Source of the DNA: Streptomyces sp. 1331.2
GTDB lineage: Bacteria; Actinomycetota; Actinomycetes; Streptomycetales; Streptomycetaceae
NCBI RefSeq assembly: GCF_900199205.1
Contig: NZ_OBMJ01000001.1
Location: forward strand, 6,379,001 to 6,443,000
DNA length: 64,000 bases
Direction of reading: 5' to 3'
Of the stretch, positions 24,176 to 32,332 are shown piece by piece. Below the pieces are notes generated by a model. It was not told where the DNA came from. It worked only from the letters and a program-made list of their open reading frames with translations, and did not search any database. A program made the position numbers and the translations under genes. How positions within the stretch are numbered: position 1 is the stretch's first letter; each line of letters starts with the position of its first letter.

Positions 24176-24466
24176 ATGCGTTACCGGATCGACCCCGAGG
24201 TCGTGTGGACCCCCTCCGACGGCGAAGTGCGGCTCTACTCCGCCCGGATCGGCGAGTTCCAGACCCTCAACAGCACTGCCGCCGAGATCTGGATCCTGCT
24301 CTCCGAGGACCGCTCGGCGGAGGATGCCACCGCCGAACTCATCCGGCGGTACGGCGCCACCAGCCCCGCGCAGCAGGCACTGATCACCCGTGACATCCAG
24401 GAGTTCGTGGGCCGGCTGGTCGCGGAGGGGCTGGTCCAGGAGGAGTCCGGTGCGGCACACGCCTGA
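24176..24466 (+). CDS. PqqD-like RiPP precursor recognition protein
   Basis: 96 residues with the PqqD fold pattern: beta-rich 'RIDPEVVWTPSDGEVRLYSARIGEFQTLNSTAAEIW' followed by helices ending 'DIQEFVGRLVAEGLVQEE'. PqqD-type RRE proteins hold the leader peptide and present it to the radical SAM enzyme. GAGAGG lies upstream of ATG 24176; it overlaps the next gene by 17 bases. Confidence 0.88.
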   Translation: MRYRIDPEVVWTPSDGEVRLYSARIGEFQTLNSTAAEIWILLSEDRSAEDATAELIRRYGATSPAQQALITRDIQEFVGRLVAEGLVQEESGAAHA

Positions 24467-25397
24467 GGGACCGTCGGAGGCGATCGTGCTGCGCGCCGTG
24501 CTCGCCGCCGCCGGGAGGGCGAGACTGCGGACCCGCGGCGAGAGCATGCTGCCGGCCATCGTGCCGGGGACGGTCGTCACCGTGGAAGCCCTGCCGCTGC
24601 CCCGGGTCGTCCCGGGCGACGTGGTCGCCGCCGCCGTCGGCGCACGGATCATCGTGCACCGGGTGGTGGCGACCGCCCCGGACGTCCTGCTGACCGCGGG
24701 CGACAACCTTCCGCTGCTCGACCCCGTGGTGGGGCCGGACGGCTACCTGGGCGTGGTGCCCGAGTACCGCGCCGCGGTGCCGCCGCGGCAGCCCGACCTC
24801 TCGGCGCTCGGGCCGCCTCCGCGCGACCACCACCGCGACCACCAGCACGACGACGGCCCGGGCCGTACCCGGCTGTTGGTCCCCGGCCCGGTGGCCGGAC
24901 ACCGGTCGACGGGCCTGGACGTCCGACAGTGCGAGCGCCCCGAGCGCCCCGAGCGCCCCGGGTGCCTCGCCGGGCCGGTGATCGGGATCTCCCCGTTCGG
25001 CGCCCTGCCGCCCGAGGCGCTGGACACCGTGCTGCGCGCCGCCGGAGGGCGCGACCTCACCCTCCTGGTGGGGTACTCCTTCGGCTACCCGCAGGCGGCC
25101 GACGGCGGACGGCCGCTGCTGCCGCCCGACAGCGCCGACCTGCACGTCCGCTTCGGCAGCCCGCTCGACCCGCCCGGCCTGGCCGCCACGCTGGACTTCG
25201 CGGCCGACCGCGTCCGCGCCCTGCGGCCCACCCCGCCTGCCGTCGCCCCGCCTGCCGTCGCCCGGCCGGCCGCGACCACGCCGCCGGTCGCCGCCCCGCC
25301 GGTCGCCGCCGCGCTGGCCTCGGCCGCCCGGACCGCCGCTGCCGCGCTGGCCGCCGCCACCCCGCTGACCGACACCCACGGAGGGTGCCCCCGATGA
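24450..25397 (+). CDS. S24/S26 signal-peptidase-like protein with unassigned C-terminal domain
   Basis: 315 residues. The N-terminal part has box B 'RGESMLPAIVPG' with the candidate catalytic Ser, 'PGDVVAA', 'IIVHRVVA' where His occupies the general-base position (as in SipW/Sec11-type Ser-His enzymes rather than the Lys of LepB), and 'TAGDNLPLLD' (the GDN..D box). No membrane segment is visible, so it is probably cytosolic. After a low-complexity linker (His/Asp-rich, then Glu-Arg-Pro repeats) a second region 'VIGISPFGALPPEALDTVLRAAGGRDLTLLVGYSFGYP' has no recognised family; an Ala/Pro tail ends it. GTG 24450 follows AGGAG. A leader-removing protease is the natural hypothesis. Confidence 0.7.
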   Translation: MRHTPEGPSEAIVLRAVLAAAGRARLRTRGESMLPAIVPGTVVTVEALPLPRVVPGDVVAAAVGARIIVHRVVATAPDVLLTAGDNLPLLDPVVGPDGYLGVVPEYRAAVPPRQPDLSALGPPPRDHHRDHQHDDGPGRTRLLVPGPVAGHRSTGLDVRQCERPERPERPGCLAGPVIGISPFGALPPEALDTVLRAAGGRDLTLLVGYSFGYPQAADGGRPLLPPDSADLHVRFGSPLDPPGLAATLDFAADRVRALRPTPPAVAPPAVARPAATTPPVAAPPVAAALASAARTAAAALAAATPLTDTHGGCPR

Positions 25398-26338
25398 CCG
25401 CCGCCGTACACGCCGAGAACCTCGTCAAGCGGTACGAGGGCATGCAGCGCAACGCCGTCGACGGACTCTCCTTCAGCATCGAACCGGGGGAGGTCGTCGG
25501 ACTCCTCGGACCGAACGGCGCGGGGAAGACCACGCTCACCAAGCTGCTCTGCGGCGCCGCCGTCCCCACCGGGGGCCGGATCACCGTGTTCGGTGCCGGG
25601 CCCTCGGCGCACGGCGGGCGGGCCAAGCTCGACATCGGGGTCGTCCACCAGTCCGCGCCCTTCGACATGATGCTGACCGTCCTGGACAACCTGCGGATCG
25701 CCGCCGTCCTCAAGGGCGTTCGCTGGCGCAACGCCCGACCGGCCTGCTACGAACTGCTCGACGCCCTCGGCCTCAAGGACGCGCTCTCCCAGCTGGTCTT
25801 CACCCTCTCCGGCGGAGAGAAGCGCCGGCTCCAGGTCGTCCGGGCCCTGCTCGGCCGCCCCCGGCTGCTGCTGCTCGACGAACCCTCCGCCGGACTGGAC
25901 GTCAGCGGCCGCCGCCGGATCTGGGAACTGCTGCGCGAACTGCGGGAGCAGGACGGCACGACCGTGCTGTGGACCAGCCACTACGTCGAGGAACTGGAGC
26001 GCAACTGCGCCCGGGTGCTGATCGTCGACCGTGGCCGACTGCTGGAGCACGGCTCACCGGCGGACCTCGCCGAGCGCTTCGGCCACCAGACGGCCCTGGT
26101 GCGGCCCGTCGATCCGGAGGACTCGGCGCGCCTGGCCGGCCTGGCCGAACAGGCCGGACTCAGGGCCGTCGCCGCGGACGGCGCGGTGCGGATCACCGGG
26201 CGCGGGGTCCGCGACCTGCTGCCGGGTGTCATGGCCCGGCTCGGTTCGCCGGAGGGCCGGAGCGCCCCGGTGGAGTTCCGCACACCGTCGCTGGAAGACG
26301 CCTTCCTGGAGCTCGTGGAGAACCGCCGTGACCGTTGA
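25394..26338 (+). CDS. ABC transporter ATP-binding protein (DrrA-like)
   Basis: 314 residues: Walker A GPNGAGKTT (near residue 37), Q-loop 'VVHQSAPFDMMLTVLDNLRIAA', signature 'LSGGEKRRLQVV', Walker B 'LLLLDEPSAGLD' and switch 'WTSHYVEEL'. The extended C-terminal region (from about 225) is typical of DrrA/NatA type exporters. ATGA overlap with the peptidase-like gene places it in the RiPP operon, where it should energise export of the mature peptide. Confidence 0.92.
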   Translation: MTAAVHAENLVKRYEGMQRNAVDGLSFSIEPGEVVGLLGPNGAGKTTLTKLLCGAAVPTGGRITVFGAGPSAHGGRAKLDIGVVHQSAPFDMMLTVLDNLRIAAVLKGVRWRNARPACYELLDALGLKDALSQLVFTLSGGEKRRLQVVRALLGRPRLLLLDEPSAGLDVSGRRRIWELLRELREQDGTTVLWTSHYVEELERNCARVLIVDRGRLLEHGSPADLAERFGHQTALVRPVDPEDSARLAGLAEQAGLRAVAADGAVRITGRGVRDLLPGVMARLGSPEGRSAPVEFRTPSLEDAFLELVENRRDR

Positions 26339-27209
26339 GATCCCTGAGACCGCCGAGACCGCCGAGACCCCTGACGCTGCTGCGACCACCAAGGACGCTC
26401 CCGCCACCGCCGTAGCACGGCAGGCCGAGGCGGGGCGGAGGACCTGGCAGCACGACGTCCTCGCGGTGCTCTACCGGGAGTACTGCCTGCTCACCCGCAA
26501 CCGGACCAACCTGCTCCTCGCCATCACCCCCAGCGCCGTCTACCTGCTGCTGTTCGCCACCTCGCTGTCGCGGCTGATCGGCGACGTCCGGTACCAGGGG
26601 CGGCCCTTCGGCTACGCCGAGTTCACCGTCCCGGCCCTGCTGCTCTCCTCGATGCTGGCCGCGGCGACCACGGCCGGTGCCTCGCTGTTCCAGGAGCGGA
26701 TGGGGAACATGGACGTCGAGCTGTGGTCGTACCCGCTGCGGCGCGGCAGCTACATCACGGCCAAACTCACGGCCGGAGCCGTGCTCGTCCTGGCCCAGAC
26801 CCTGGCGGCGCTGGCCCTGGCCGGTGTCCTGTTCTCCTTCCGCTGGCCGGCCGACCACTGGGCGGCGCTGCTGCTGGCGACCGTGCTGGCCTCGGTCGCC
26901 TTCAACGGTCTCTACCTCCTGCTGGCGACGGCCTTCAAGGACTTCCAGCGGTTCACGGTCACCATCAACGTCCTGGCGCCCGTCCTGCTCTTCGCCGCCC
27001 CGTCGTTCTACCCGGTGGAACAGATGGCCCCGCTGCTGCGCTGGCTGTCCTGGGCCGACCCGGTCACCTACGGCATCCGCTGCCTGCGGGACGCGGCCCT
27101 GTTCGGGTTCGGGACGGCCTGGCCGTGGATGCTGGTGCTGGCCGGCATCGCGCTGGCCACCGGTGCGCTGATCACCCGTTCGATGGTGCGGCAGGCCCGC
27201 CGCCTCTGA
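26328..27209 (+). CDS. ABC-2 type exporter permease
   Basis: 293 residues with an Ala/Thr/Glu-rich cytosolic N-terminus (about 40 residues) and six predicted membrane segments from 'LLLAITPSAVYLLLFATSL' to 'WMLVLAGIALATGALI'. The central 'DPVTYGIRCLRDAALFG' is typical of ABC2_membrane (DrrB-like) proteins. GTG 26328 lies inside the end of the ATPase gene (11-base overlap), showing coupling. Last gene of the RiPP operon. Confidence 0.88.
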   Translation: MTVEIPETAETAETPDAAATTKDAPATAVARQAEAGRRTWQHDVLAVLYREYCLLTRNRTNLLLAITPSAVYLLLFATSLSRLIGDVRYQGRPFGYAEFTVPALLLSSMLAAATTAGASLFQERMGNMDVELWSYPLRRGSYITAKLTAGAVLVLAQTLAALALAGVLFSFRWPADHWAALLLATVLASVAFNGLYLLLATAFKDFQRFTVTINVLAPVLLFAAPSFYPVEQMAPLLRWLSWADPVTYGIRCLRDAALFGFGTAWPWMLVLAGIALATGALITRSMVRQARRL

Positions 27210-27224
27210 CTCCGGCCCCCGCGG

Positions 27225-27638
27225 TCAGCCCGCGCAGCGCGGGCAGAGCCCCCGGTAGGTGACCTCGGCCTGCGAGACGGTGAATCCGAAGCGCTGCTCC
27301 GCCGGGAGGTCGGCGAGCGGGTTGCCGAGCGGGTGGACGTCCCGGATGGCGCCGCAGCCGGTGCAGATCAGGTGCTGGTGCGGGCGGTGGGCGTTGGGGT
27401 CGTAGCGCTTGGCGCGGCCGTCGGTGGAGACCTCGATGACCTCGCCGAGCGTGACCAGCTCGCCGAGGGTGTTGTAGACCGTCGCCCGGGAGATCTCCGG
27501 GAGGCGCTCGGCCGCCCGGGCGTGCACCTCGTCCGCGGTCAGGTGCACGTGCTCGCCGTCCAGGACCTCGGCCACGACACGCCGCTGGGACGTGAGGCGC
27601 CAGCCGCGCCCGCGCAGCCGCTCCAGCAGGTCACTCAT
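27225..27638 (-). CDS. Fur-family peroxide regulator (CatR/FurA-type)
   Basis: 137 residues: winged helix 'GWRLTSQRRVVAEVLDGEHVHLTADEVHARAAERLPEISRATVYNTLGELV', then the metal/dimer domain with 'RPHQHLICTGCGAI' and C-terminal 'CPRCAG', giving two CxxC zinc pairs. Divergent from katG, the arrangement known for catR/furA repressors that release catalase genes under peroxide. It converges on the RiPP permease gene with a 15-base gap but is not part of that system. Confidence 0.9.
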   Translation of the reverse strand: MSDLLERLRGRGWRLTSQRRVVAEVLDGEHVHLTADEVHARAAERLPEISRATVYNTLGELVTLGEVIEVSTDGRAKRYDPNAHRPHQHLICTGCGAIRDVHPLGNPLADLPAEQRFGFTVSQAEVTYRGLCPRCAG

Positions 27639-27644
27639 ATCGGT

Positions 27645-27660
27645 TCACCTATTCAGGTCA
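27645..27660. promoter_or_regulatory. Imperfect palindrome at the Fur-family gene start
   Basis: TCACCTATTCAGGTCA: ACCT/AGGT arms around ATTC, 7 bases upstream of the regulator's start, overlapping its ribosome binding site. Possible autoregulatory site. Confidence 0.4.
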
Positions 27661-27697
27661 AGGGGAAGACCGGAGTTTACCAATACACATCCTGAGG

Positions 27698-27718
27698 TAT
27701 CCGGATCCCGATCGGATA
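27698..27718. promoter_or_regulatory. Inverted repeat upstream of the katG promoter
   Basis: TATCCG (27698-27703) and CGGATA (27713-27718) flank GATCCCGAT; the 21-base element lies 17 bases upstream of the katG -35 box between the divergent regulator and katG. Candidate operator. Confidence 0.4.
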
Positions 27719-27735
27719 TGGGTTTGGTGTCTTTC

Positions 27736-27763
27736 TTGACTTGGATTCGGTCCATCGTAGGAT
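27736..27763 (+). promoter_or_regulatory. katG promoter
   Basis: TTGACT (27736-27741), 16-base spacer, TAGGAT (27758-27763), giving a leader of about 80 bases before katG. Confidence 0.6.
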
Positions 27764-27851
27764 CGGCTCCGGCGCTAGCCTAGGTACCAGCACGACATGC
27801 CGTAGGTAGCACAGAAGACACCGTGATCCGCCTTGTGAGGGAAGGATTCCC

Positions 27852-30068
27852 ATGTCTGACATCCACGATGCAACTGGCGTAGAGGCGAAGGCGGAGGGCT
27901 GCCCGGTGAACCACGGGCGTGCGCCGCACCCCACCCAGGGCGGCGGGAACCGCCAGTGGTGGCCGGAACGGCTCAACCTGAAGATCCTTGCCAAGAACCC
28001 CGCCGTGGCCAATCCGCTCGGTGCGGACTTCGACTACGCGGCGGCCTTCAGCGCGCTCGACCTCCCCGCCGTCAAGCGGGACATCCAGGAGGTCCTCACC
28101 AGCTCCCAGGACTGGTGGCCGGCCGACTACGGCAACTACGGCCCGTTCATGATCCGGATGGCCTGGCACAGTGCCGGCACCTACCGGATCAGCGACGGCC
28201 GCGGCGGCGCCGGCGGCGGCCAGCAGCGCTTCGCCCCGCTGAACAGCTGGCCCGACAACGCCAGCCTGGACAAGGCCCGCCGCCTGCTGTGGCCGGTGAA
28301 GAAGAAGTACGGCCGCAGCCTCTCCTGGGCCGACCTGATGATCCTCGCCGGCAACGTCGCCCTGGAGGGCATGGGCTTCCGGACCTTCGGGTTCGGCGGC
28401 GGCCGGGTCGACGAGTGGGAGCCCGACGAGGACGTCTACTGGGGCCCGGAGACCACCTGGCTCGGCGACGAGCGCTACACCGGCGACCGCGAGCTGGAGA
28501 ACCCGCTCGCCGCCGTCCAGATGGGCCTCATCTACGTCAACCCCGAGGGCCCCAACGGCAACCCGGACCCGATCGCCGCCGCCCGCGACATCCGCGAGAC
28601 CTTCTACCGGATGGCGATGAACGACGAGGAGACCGTCGCGCTGATCGCCGGCGGCCACACGTTCGGCAAGACCCACGGCGCCGGCCCGGCCGACAACGTC
28701 GGCCCGGACCCGGAGGCCGCCCCGATCGAGCAGCAGGGCCTCGGCTGGAAGAGCGCCTTCGGCACCGGCGTCGGTGTCGACGCGATCACCAGCGGCCTGG
28801 AGGGCGCCTGGACGCCCACCCCGGTCACCTGGGACAACAGCTTCTTCGAGACCCTGTTCGGCTACGAGTGGGAGCTCACCAAGAGCCCGGCCGGTGCCCA
28901 CCAGTGGAAGCCGAAGGACGGCGCCGGCGAGGGCACCGTCCCGGACGCCCACGACCCGAGCAAGCGGCACGTCCCGATCATGCTGACCACCGACCTGTCG
29001 CTGCGGTTCGACCCGGTCTACGAGCCGATCTCCCGGCGCTTCCTGGAGAACCCGGACCAGTTCGCGGACGCCTTCGCCCGCGCCTGGTACAAGCTCACCC
29101 ACCGCGACATGGGCCCGGTCGTCCGCTACCTCGGCCCCGAGGTCCCGAGCGAGCACCTTCTCTGGCAGGACCCGCTGCCGCAGGCCTCCTACCAGCAGGT
29201 CGAGGCGGCCGACGTCGCCGACCTCAAGCGGCGGATCAGCGCCACCGGCCTGTCGGTGGCCGAACTGGTCTCCACCGCCTGGGCGGCGGCCTCCTCCTTC
29301 CGCTCCAGCGACAAGCGCGGCGGCGCCAACGGCGGCCGCATCCGGCTGCAGCCGCAGATCGGCTGGGAGGTCAACGAGCCCGACCGGCTCGCCTCGGTGC
29401 TGCGCACCCTGGAGGGCGTGCAGAAGGACTTCAACGCGCAGGGCGGTGGCAAGCAGGTCTCGCTGGCCGACCTCGTGGTGCTGGCCGGCGGCGTCGGCGT
29501 CGAGCAGGCGGCCAAGGCGGCCGGCCTCGCCGTCGAGGTGCCGTTCGCGCCCGGCCGGGTGGACGCCTCGCAGGAGCAGACCGACACCGAGTCCTTCGCC
29601 GCGCTGGAGCCGAAGGCCGACGGCTTCCGCAACTGGGTCGGCAAGGGCAACCGGCTGCCGGCCGAGTACCTGCTGCTCGACAAGGCGAACCTGCTGGGCC
29701 TGAGCGCCCCCGAGCTGACCGTCCTGGTCGGCGGCCTGCGCGTGCTCGGCGCCAACCACGGCGGGTCCACGCACGGCGTGCTCACCGCGACCCCCGGCGT
29801 GCTGACGAACGACTTCTTCGTCAACCTGCTGGACCTGGACACCCGTTGGGCGCCCACCTCGGAGGACTCGCACACCTTCGAGGCGCGGGACGCCGCCGGC
29901 AAGGTCACCTGGACCGGCACCCGGGCCGACCTGGTCTTCGGCTCCAACGCCGAACTGCGGGCCGTCGCCGAGGTGTACGCGAGCGACGACGCCAAGGAGA
30001 AGTTCGTGACGGACTTCGTCGCGGCCTGGGTCAAGGTCATGAACGCGGACCGCTTCGACCTGGTCTGA
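27852..30068 (+). CDS. katG: Catalase-peroxidase
   Basis: 738-residue bifunctional haem enzyme destroying hydrogen peroxide. Distal-side residues sit in 'MIRMAWHSAGTYR' (Arg102, Trp105, His106), the crosslink tyrosine in 'GLIYVNPEGP', and the proximal haem His in 'LIAGGHTFGKTHGAG'. Two tandem peroxidase domains are present, the C-terminal one lacking the haem pocket, as usual. ATG 27852 follows GAGGGAAGGA. Full length for the family. Expected to be induced by peroxide through the divergent Fur-family repressor. Confidence 0.97.
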   Translation: MSDIHDATGVEAKAEGCPVNHGRAPHPTQGGGNRQWWPERLNLKILAKNPAVANPLGADFDYAAAFSALDLPAVKRDIQEVLTSSQDWWPADYGNYGPFMIRMAWHSAGTYRISDGRGGAGGGQQRFAPLNSWPDNASLDKARRLLWPVKKKYGRSLSWADLMILAGNVALEGMGFRTFGFGGGRVDEWEPDEDVYWGPETTWLGDERYTGDRELENPLAAVQMGLIYVNPEGPNGNPDPIAAARDIRETFYRMAMNDEETVALIAGGHTFGKTHGAGPADNVGPDPEAAPIEQQGLGWKSAFGTGVGVDAITSGLEGAWTPTPVTWDNSFFETLFGYEWELTKSPAGAHQWKPKDGAGEGTVPDAHDPSKRHVPIMLTTDLSLRFDPVYEPISRRFLENPDQFADAFARAWYKLTHRDMGPVVRYLGPEVPSEHLLWQDPLPQASYQQVEAADVADLKRRISATGLSVAELVSTAWAAASSFRSSDKRGGANGGRIRLQPQIGWEVNEPDRLASVLRTLEGVQKDFNAQGGGKQVSLADLVVLAGGVGVEQAAKAAGLAVEVPFAPGRVDASQEQTDTESFAALEPKADGFRNWVGKGNRLPAEYLLLDKANLLGLSAPELTVLVGGLRVLGANHGGSTHGVLTATPGVLTNDFFVNLLDLDTRWAPTSEDSHTFEARDAAGKVTWTGTRADLVFGSNAELRAVAEVYASDDAKEKFVTDFVAAWVKVMNADRFDLV

Positions 30069-30087
30069 TCCGTATCTGCTGGTGAGA

Positions 30088-30123
30088 GCGGGAGCCCGGG
30101 GGCGTCAACCCCCGGGCTCCCGC
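30088..30123. terminator. Bidirectional hairpin terminator between katG and the response regulator
   Basis: Perfect 15-bp stem GCGGGAGCCCGGGGG (30088-30102) and complement (30109-30123), 6-base loop, between convergent genes. Confidence 0.85.
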
Positions 30124-30129
30124 CAGTCG

Positions 30130-30867
30130 TCACGGCACCTGAGGGGTGGACCCCACGCTGACCAGCCCGGTCTCGTACGCCGCGACCACCACCTGGGCCC
30201 GGTCCCGCAGGCCCAGCTTGCCGAGGATCCGGGCCACGTGCGTCTTCACGGTCGCCTCGGACAGCCCCAGCCGGGCGGCGAGTTCGGCGTTGCTGAGCCC
30301 GCGGGCGAGCAACGCCATCACCTCCAGCTCGCGCGGGGTGAGCGTGCCCAGCTCGCGGTGCGGCGCCGCCGCCGAGGGCGCGTCCGGGCGGGCGAAGCGC
30401 TCGACCAGGCGGCGGGTGATGGCGGGCGCGAGCAGCGCGTCCCCGGTGCGGACCAGCCGGACGGCGGCGGCCAGGTGCTCCGGCGTGACGTCCTTCAGCA
30501 GGAAGCCGCTCGCCCCGGCGGCCATCGCCGCGTAGACGTAGTGGTCGAGGTCGAAGGTGGTCAGCATGATGATCCGCGGCCGCTGCGGCTGCGGCTGCGA
30601 CGGCGGCGGCGGCGACGGCGACTGCGCCTGCGGCGTCGGGTCGGCGGCGAGGATCCGGCGGGCCGCCTCCAGCCCGTCCAGACCGGGCATCCGGATGTCC
30701 ATCAGGACGACGTCCGGCACCGTCCGGCGGACGGCGGCGACGGCCTGCTCGCCGTCCTCCGCCTCGGCGACCACCTCGATTCCCTCGGACTCCAGGATCA
30801 GCCGGAACCCGGTGCGGACCAGGGCCTGGTCGTCGGCGACCACCACCCGCACGGGCTGCGCGTTCAT
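30130..30867 (-). CDS. NarL/FixJ-family response regulator
   Basis: 245 residues: receiver domain ('RVVVADDQALVRTGFRLIL', phosphoacceptor Asp in 'VVLMDIRMPGLDGLEAAR', 'TTFDLDHYVYAAM', conserved Lys in 'FLLKDV') and C-terminal LuxR helix-turn-helix ('LTPRELEVMALLARGLSNAELAARLGLSEATVKTHVARILGKL'). A Pro/Gln/Ser-rich insertion of about 20 residues lies within the receiver before 'RIIMLTTFD'. Coupled by ATGA to the histidine kinase upstream. Confidence 0.93.
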   Translation of the reverse strand: MNAQPVRVVVADDQALVRTGFRLILESEGIEVVAEAEDGEQAVAAVRRTVPDVVLMDIRMPGLDGLEAARRILAADPTPQAQSPSPPPPSQPQPQRPRIIMLTTFDLDHYVYAAMAAGASGFLLKDVTPEHLAAAVRLVRTGDALLAPAITRRLVERFARPDAPSAAAPHRELGTLTPRELEVMALLARGLSNAELAARLGLSEATVKTHVARILGKLGLRDRAQVVVAAYETGLVSVGSTPQVP

Positions 30868-32108
30868 GAACTCTCCAGCGGTATCAGGGCCGTGACGCGG
30901 TAGCCGCCGCGCGGCCGGGGGCCGGTCTGCAGGGTGCCGCCGTAGACGGCCAGGCGCTCGCGCAGGCCGAGCAGCCCGCGTCCGTCGCCGGTGGCGGCGG
31001 CGCCGGTGGGGCGCCCGCCGGTGTCGGTGACGTCCACCCGCAGGTGGTCCGGGGCGTACTCGACGGTCACCGCGGCGTCGGCGCCGCCCGCGTGCTTGAC
31101 GGTGTTGGTGAGCGCCTCCTGGACGACCCGGTAGGCGGCCAGCTCGACCCCCGGCGGCACGGCCCGGCGTTCACCGCGGACGCTCAGTTCGACCGGCAGT
31201 CCGGCCCGCCGCACGCCCTCGACCAGCGCGTCCAGCCGGCCGAGGCCGGGCTGCGGACTGAGGTCGGCCCCGCCGGCCGGGTCCTCGCCGCTCTCCGAGT
31301 CGATGGTCAACAGGCCCATGACGTGCCGCAGTTCGGTCATCGCCGCGCGCCCGCCGGACTCCACCGCGGCCATCGCCTCGCGGGCCTTGTCCGGGGCGGT
31401 GTCCAGGATCTTGCGGGCGGCCCCGGCCTGGATCGTCATCATGCTCACGTTGTGGGTCACGACGTCGTGCAGCTCCCGGGCGATGCGGGCCCGTTCGAGC
31501 TCCACCGCGCGGTCGAGCGCGGCCAGCTGCTCCCGCTCCAGGGCGGAGAGCCGCTCGCGGCCCTCGTCCACCCGGCGGCGCCACATCCGCAGCTCGTAGG
31601 CGACCGCGAACACCGGCACCAGGACCAGCACGGCGATCACCCCGTTGGGGAAGTGCGGCAGCTTCGCCTCGGTGAACAGCAGCACCAGCGCGGCGGTCGC
31701 GGCCGGCAGGCTCAGCAGTACGGCCCGCGGCCGCCGCCCGTACGCGGCCGCGCTGTACGCGGCGACGACCACCGCCACGCCGGCCCCGTACGCGATGTCC
31801 TGCGACAGGTGCCGGACCAGCAGCGCGGCCGGCAGCACCGTCCACAGCACCGCCAGCGGGTGGCGGCGGCGCAGCGCCAGCGGCAGCGGGACGAGCGGGA
31901 CGAGCGGCAACAGCCCGTGCGGGGCGGAAGTGTCGAGGGTGTCGGCGAGGGTGGCGTAGCGGCCGCAGACGAAGGCCAGGAGAAGGGCCAATGCCAGGTC
32001 GAAGGCCTGGCCGCGCCGGGTCGGCCGGGACGGGGGAGCGGCGTCGGGCCCCGCGCCCGGCCGGGTCGCCGCCGCGCGAAGCCGACGCACCGTCGGATGG
32101 TTGATCAC
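30864..32108 (-). CDS. Sensor histidine kinase (HisKA_3 type)
   Basis: 414 residues. About four to five membrane segments (residues 35-165) form the sensor; a coiled-coil linker leads to the phosphoacceptor helix 'ARIARELHDVVTHNVSMMTIQAG' and the HATPase region 'VVQEALTNTVKHAGG' (N box) and 'GGRPTGAAATGDGRGLLGLRERL' (G box). With no extracellular domain it belongs to the intramembrane-sensing group that commonly regulates adjacent ABC exporters; such an exporter starts 225 bases away in the opposite direction. GTG start. Confidence 0.92.
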   Translation of the reverse strand: MINHPTVRRLRAAATRPGAGPDAAPPSRPTRRGQAFDLALALLLAFVCGRYATLADTLDTSAPHGLLPLVPLVPLPLALRRRHPLAVLWTVLPAALLVRHLSQDIAYGAGVAVVVAAYSAAAYGRRPRAVLLSLPAATAALVLLFTEAKLPHFPNGVIAVLVLVPVFAVAYELRMWRRRVDEGRERLSALEREQLAALDRAVELERARIARELHDVVTHNVSMMTIQAGAARKILDTAPDKAREAMAAVESGGRAAMTELRHVMGLLTIDSESGEDPAGGADLSPQPGLGRLDALVEGVRRAGLPVELSVRGERRAVPPGVELAAYRVVQEALTNTVKHAGGADAAVTVEYAPDHLRVDVTDTGGRPTGAAATGDGRGLLGLRERLAVYGGTLQTGPRPRGGYRVTALIPLESS

Positions 32109-32332
32109 CGGGACATTGTGGGGCCCAGCCGCCCGGCGGGACAGCCCGCGGGCGGCGGCGGCCGGTACACCCGGCGACTACCTCGGAAGGATGACGCCGA
32201 CGGCCGTCCTCCCGGCGCGGTACGGAAGTTGCCGCGGGCGGCGGACGCCGGGGCACGCGGCCCGTCCGTACCGTCGTGCCGTCCACCAGACGGGGGCGGT
32301 CGGGAACGGCCGACGAGGCGCGAGGAGCGGGG

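Noticed and set aside
27780..29873. 697-codon minus-strand frame opposite katG
   Set aside because: Antisense shadow; katG is unmistakable.
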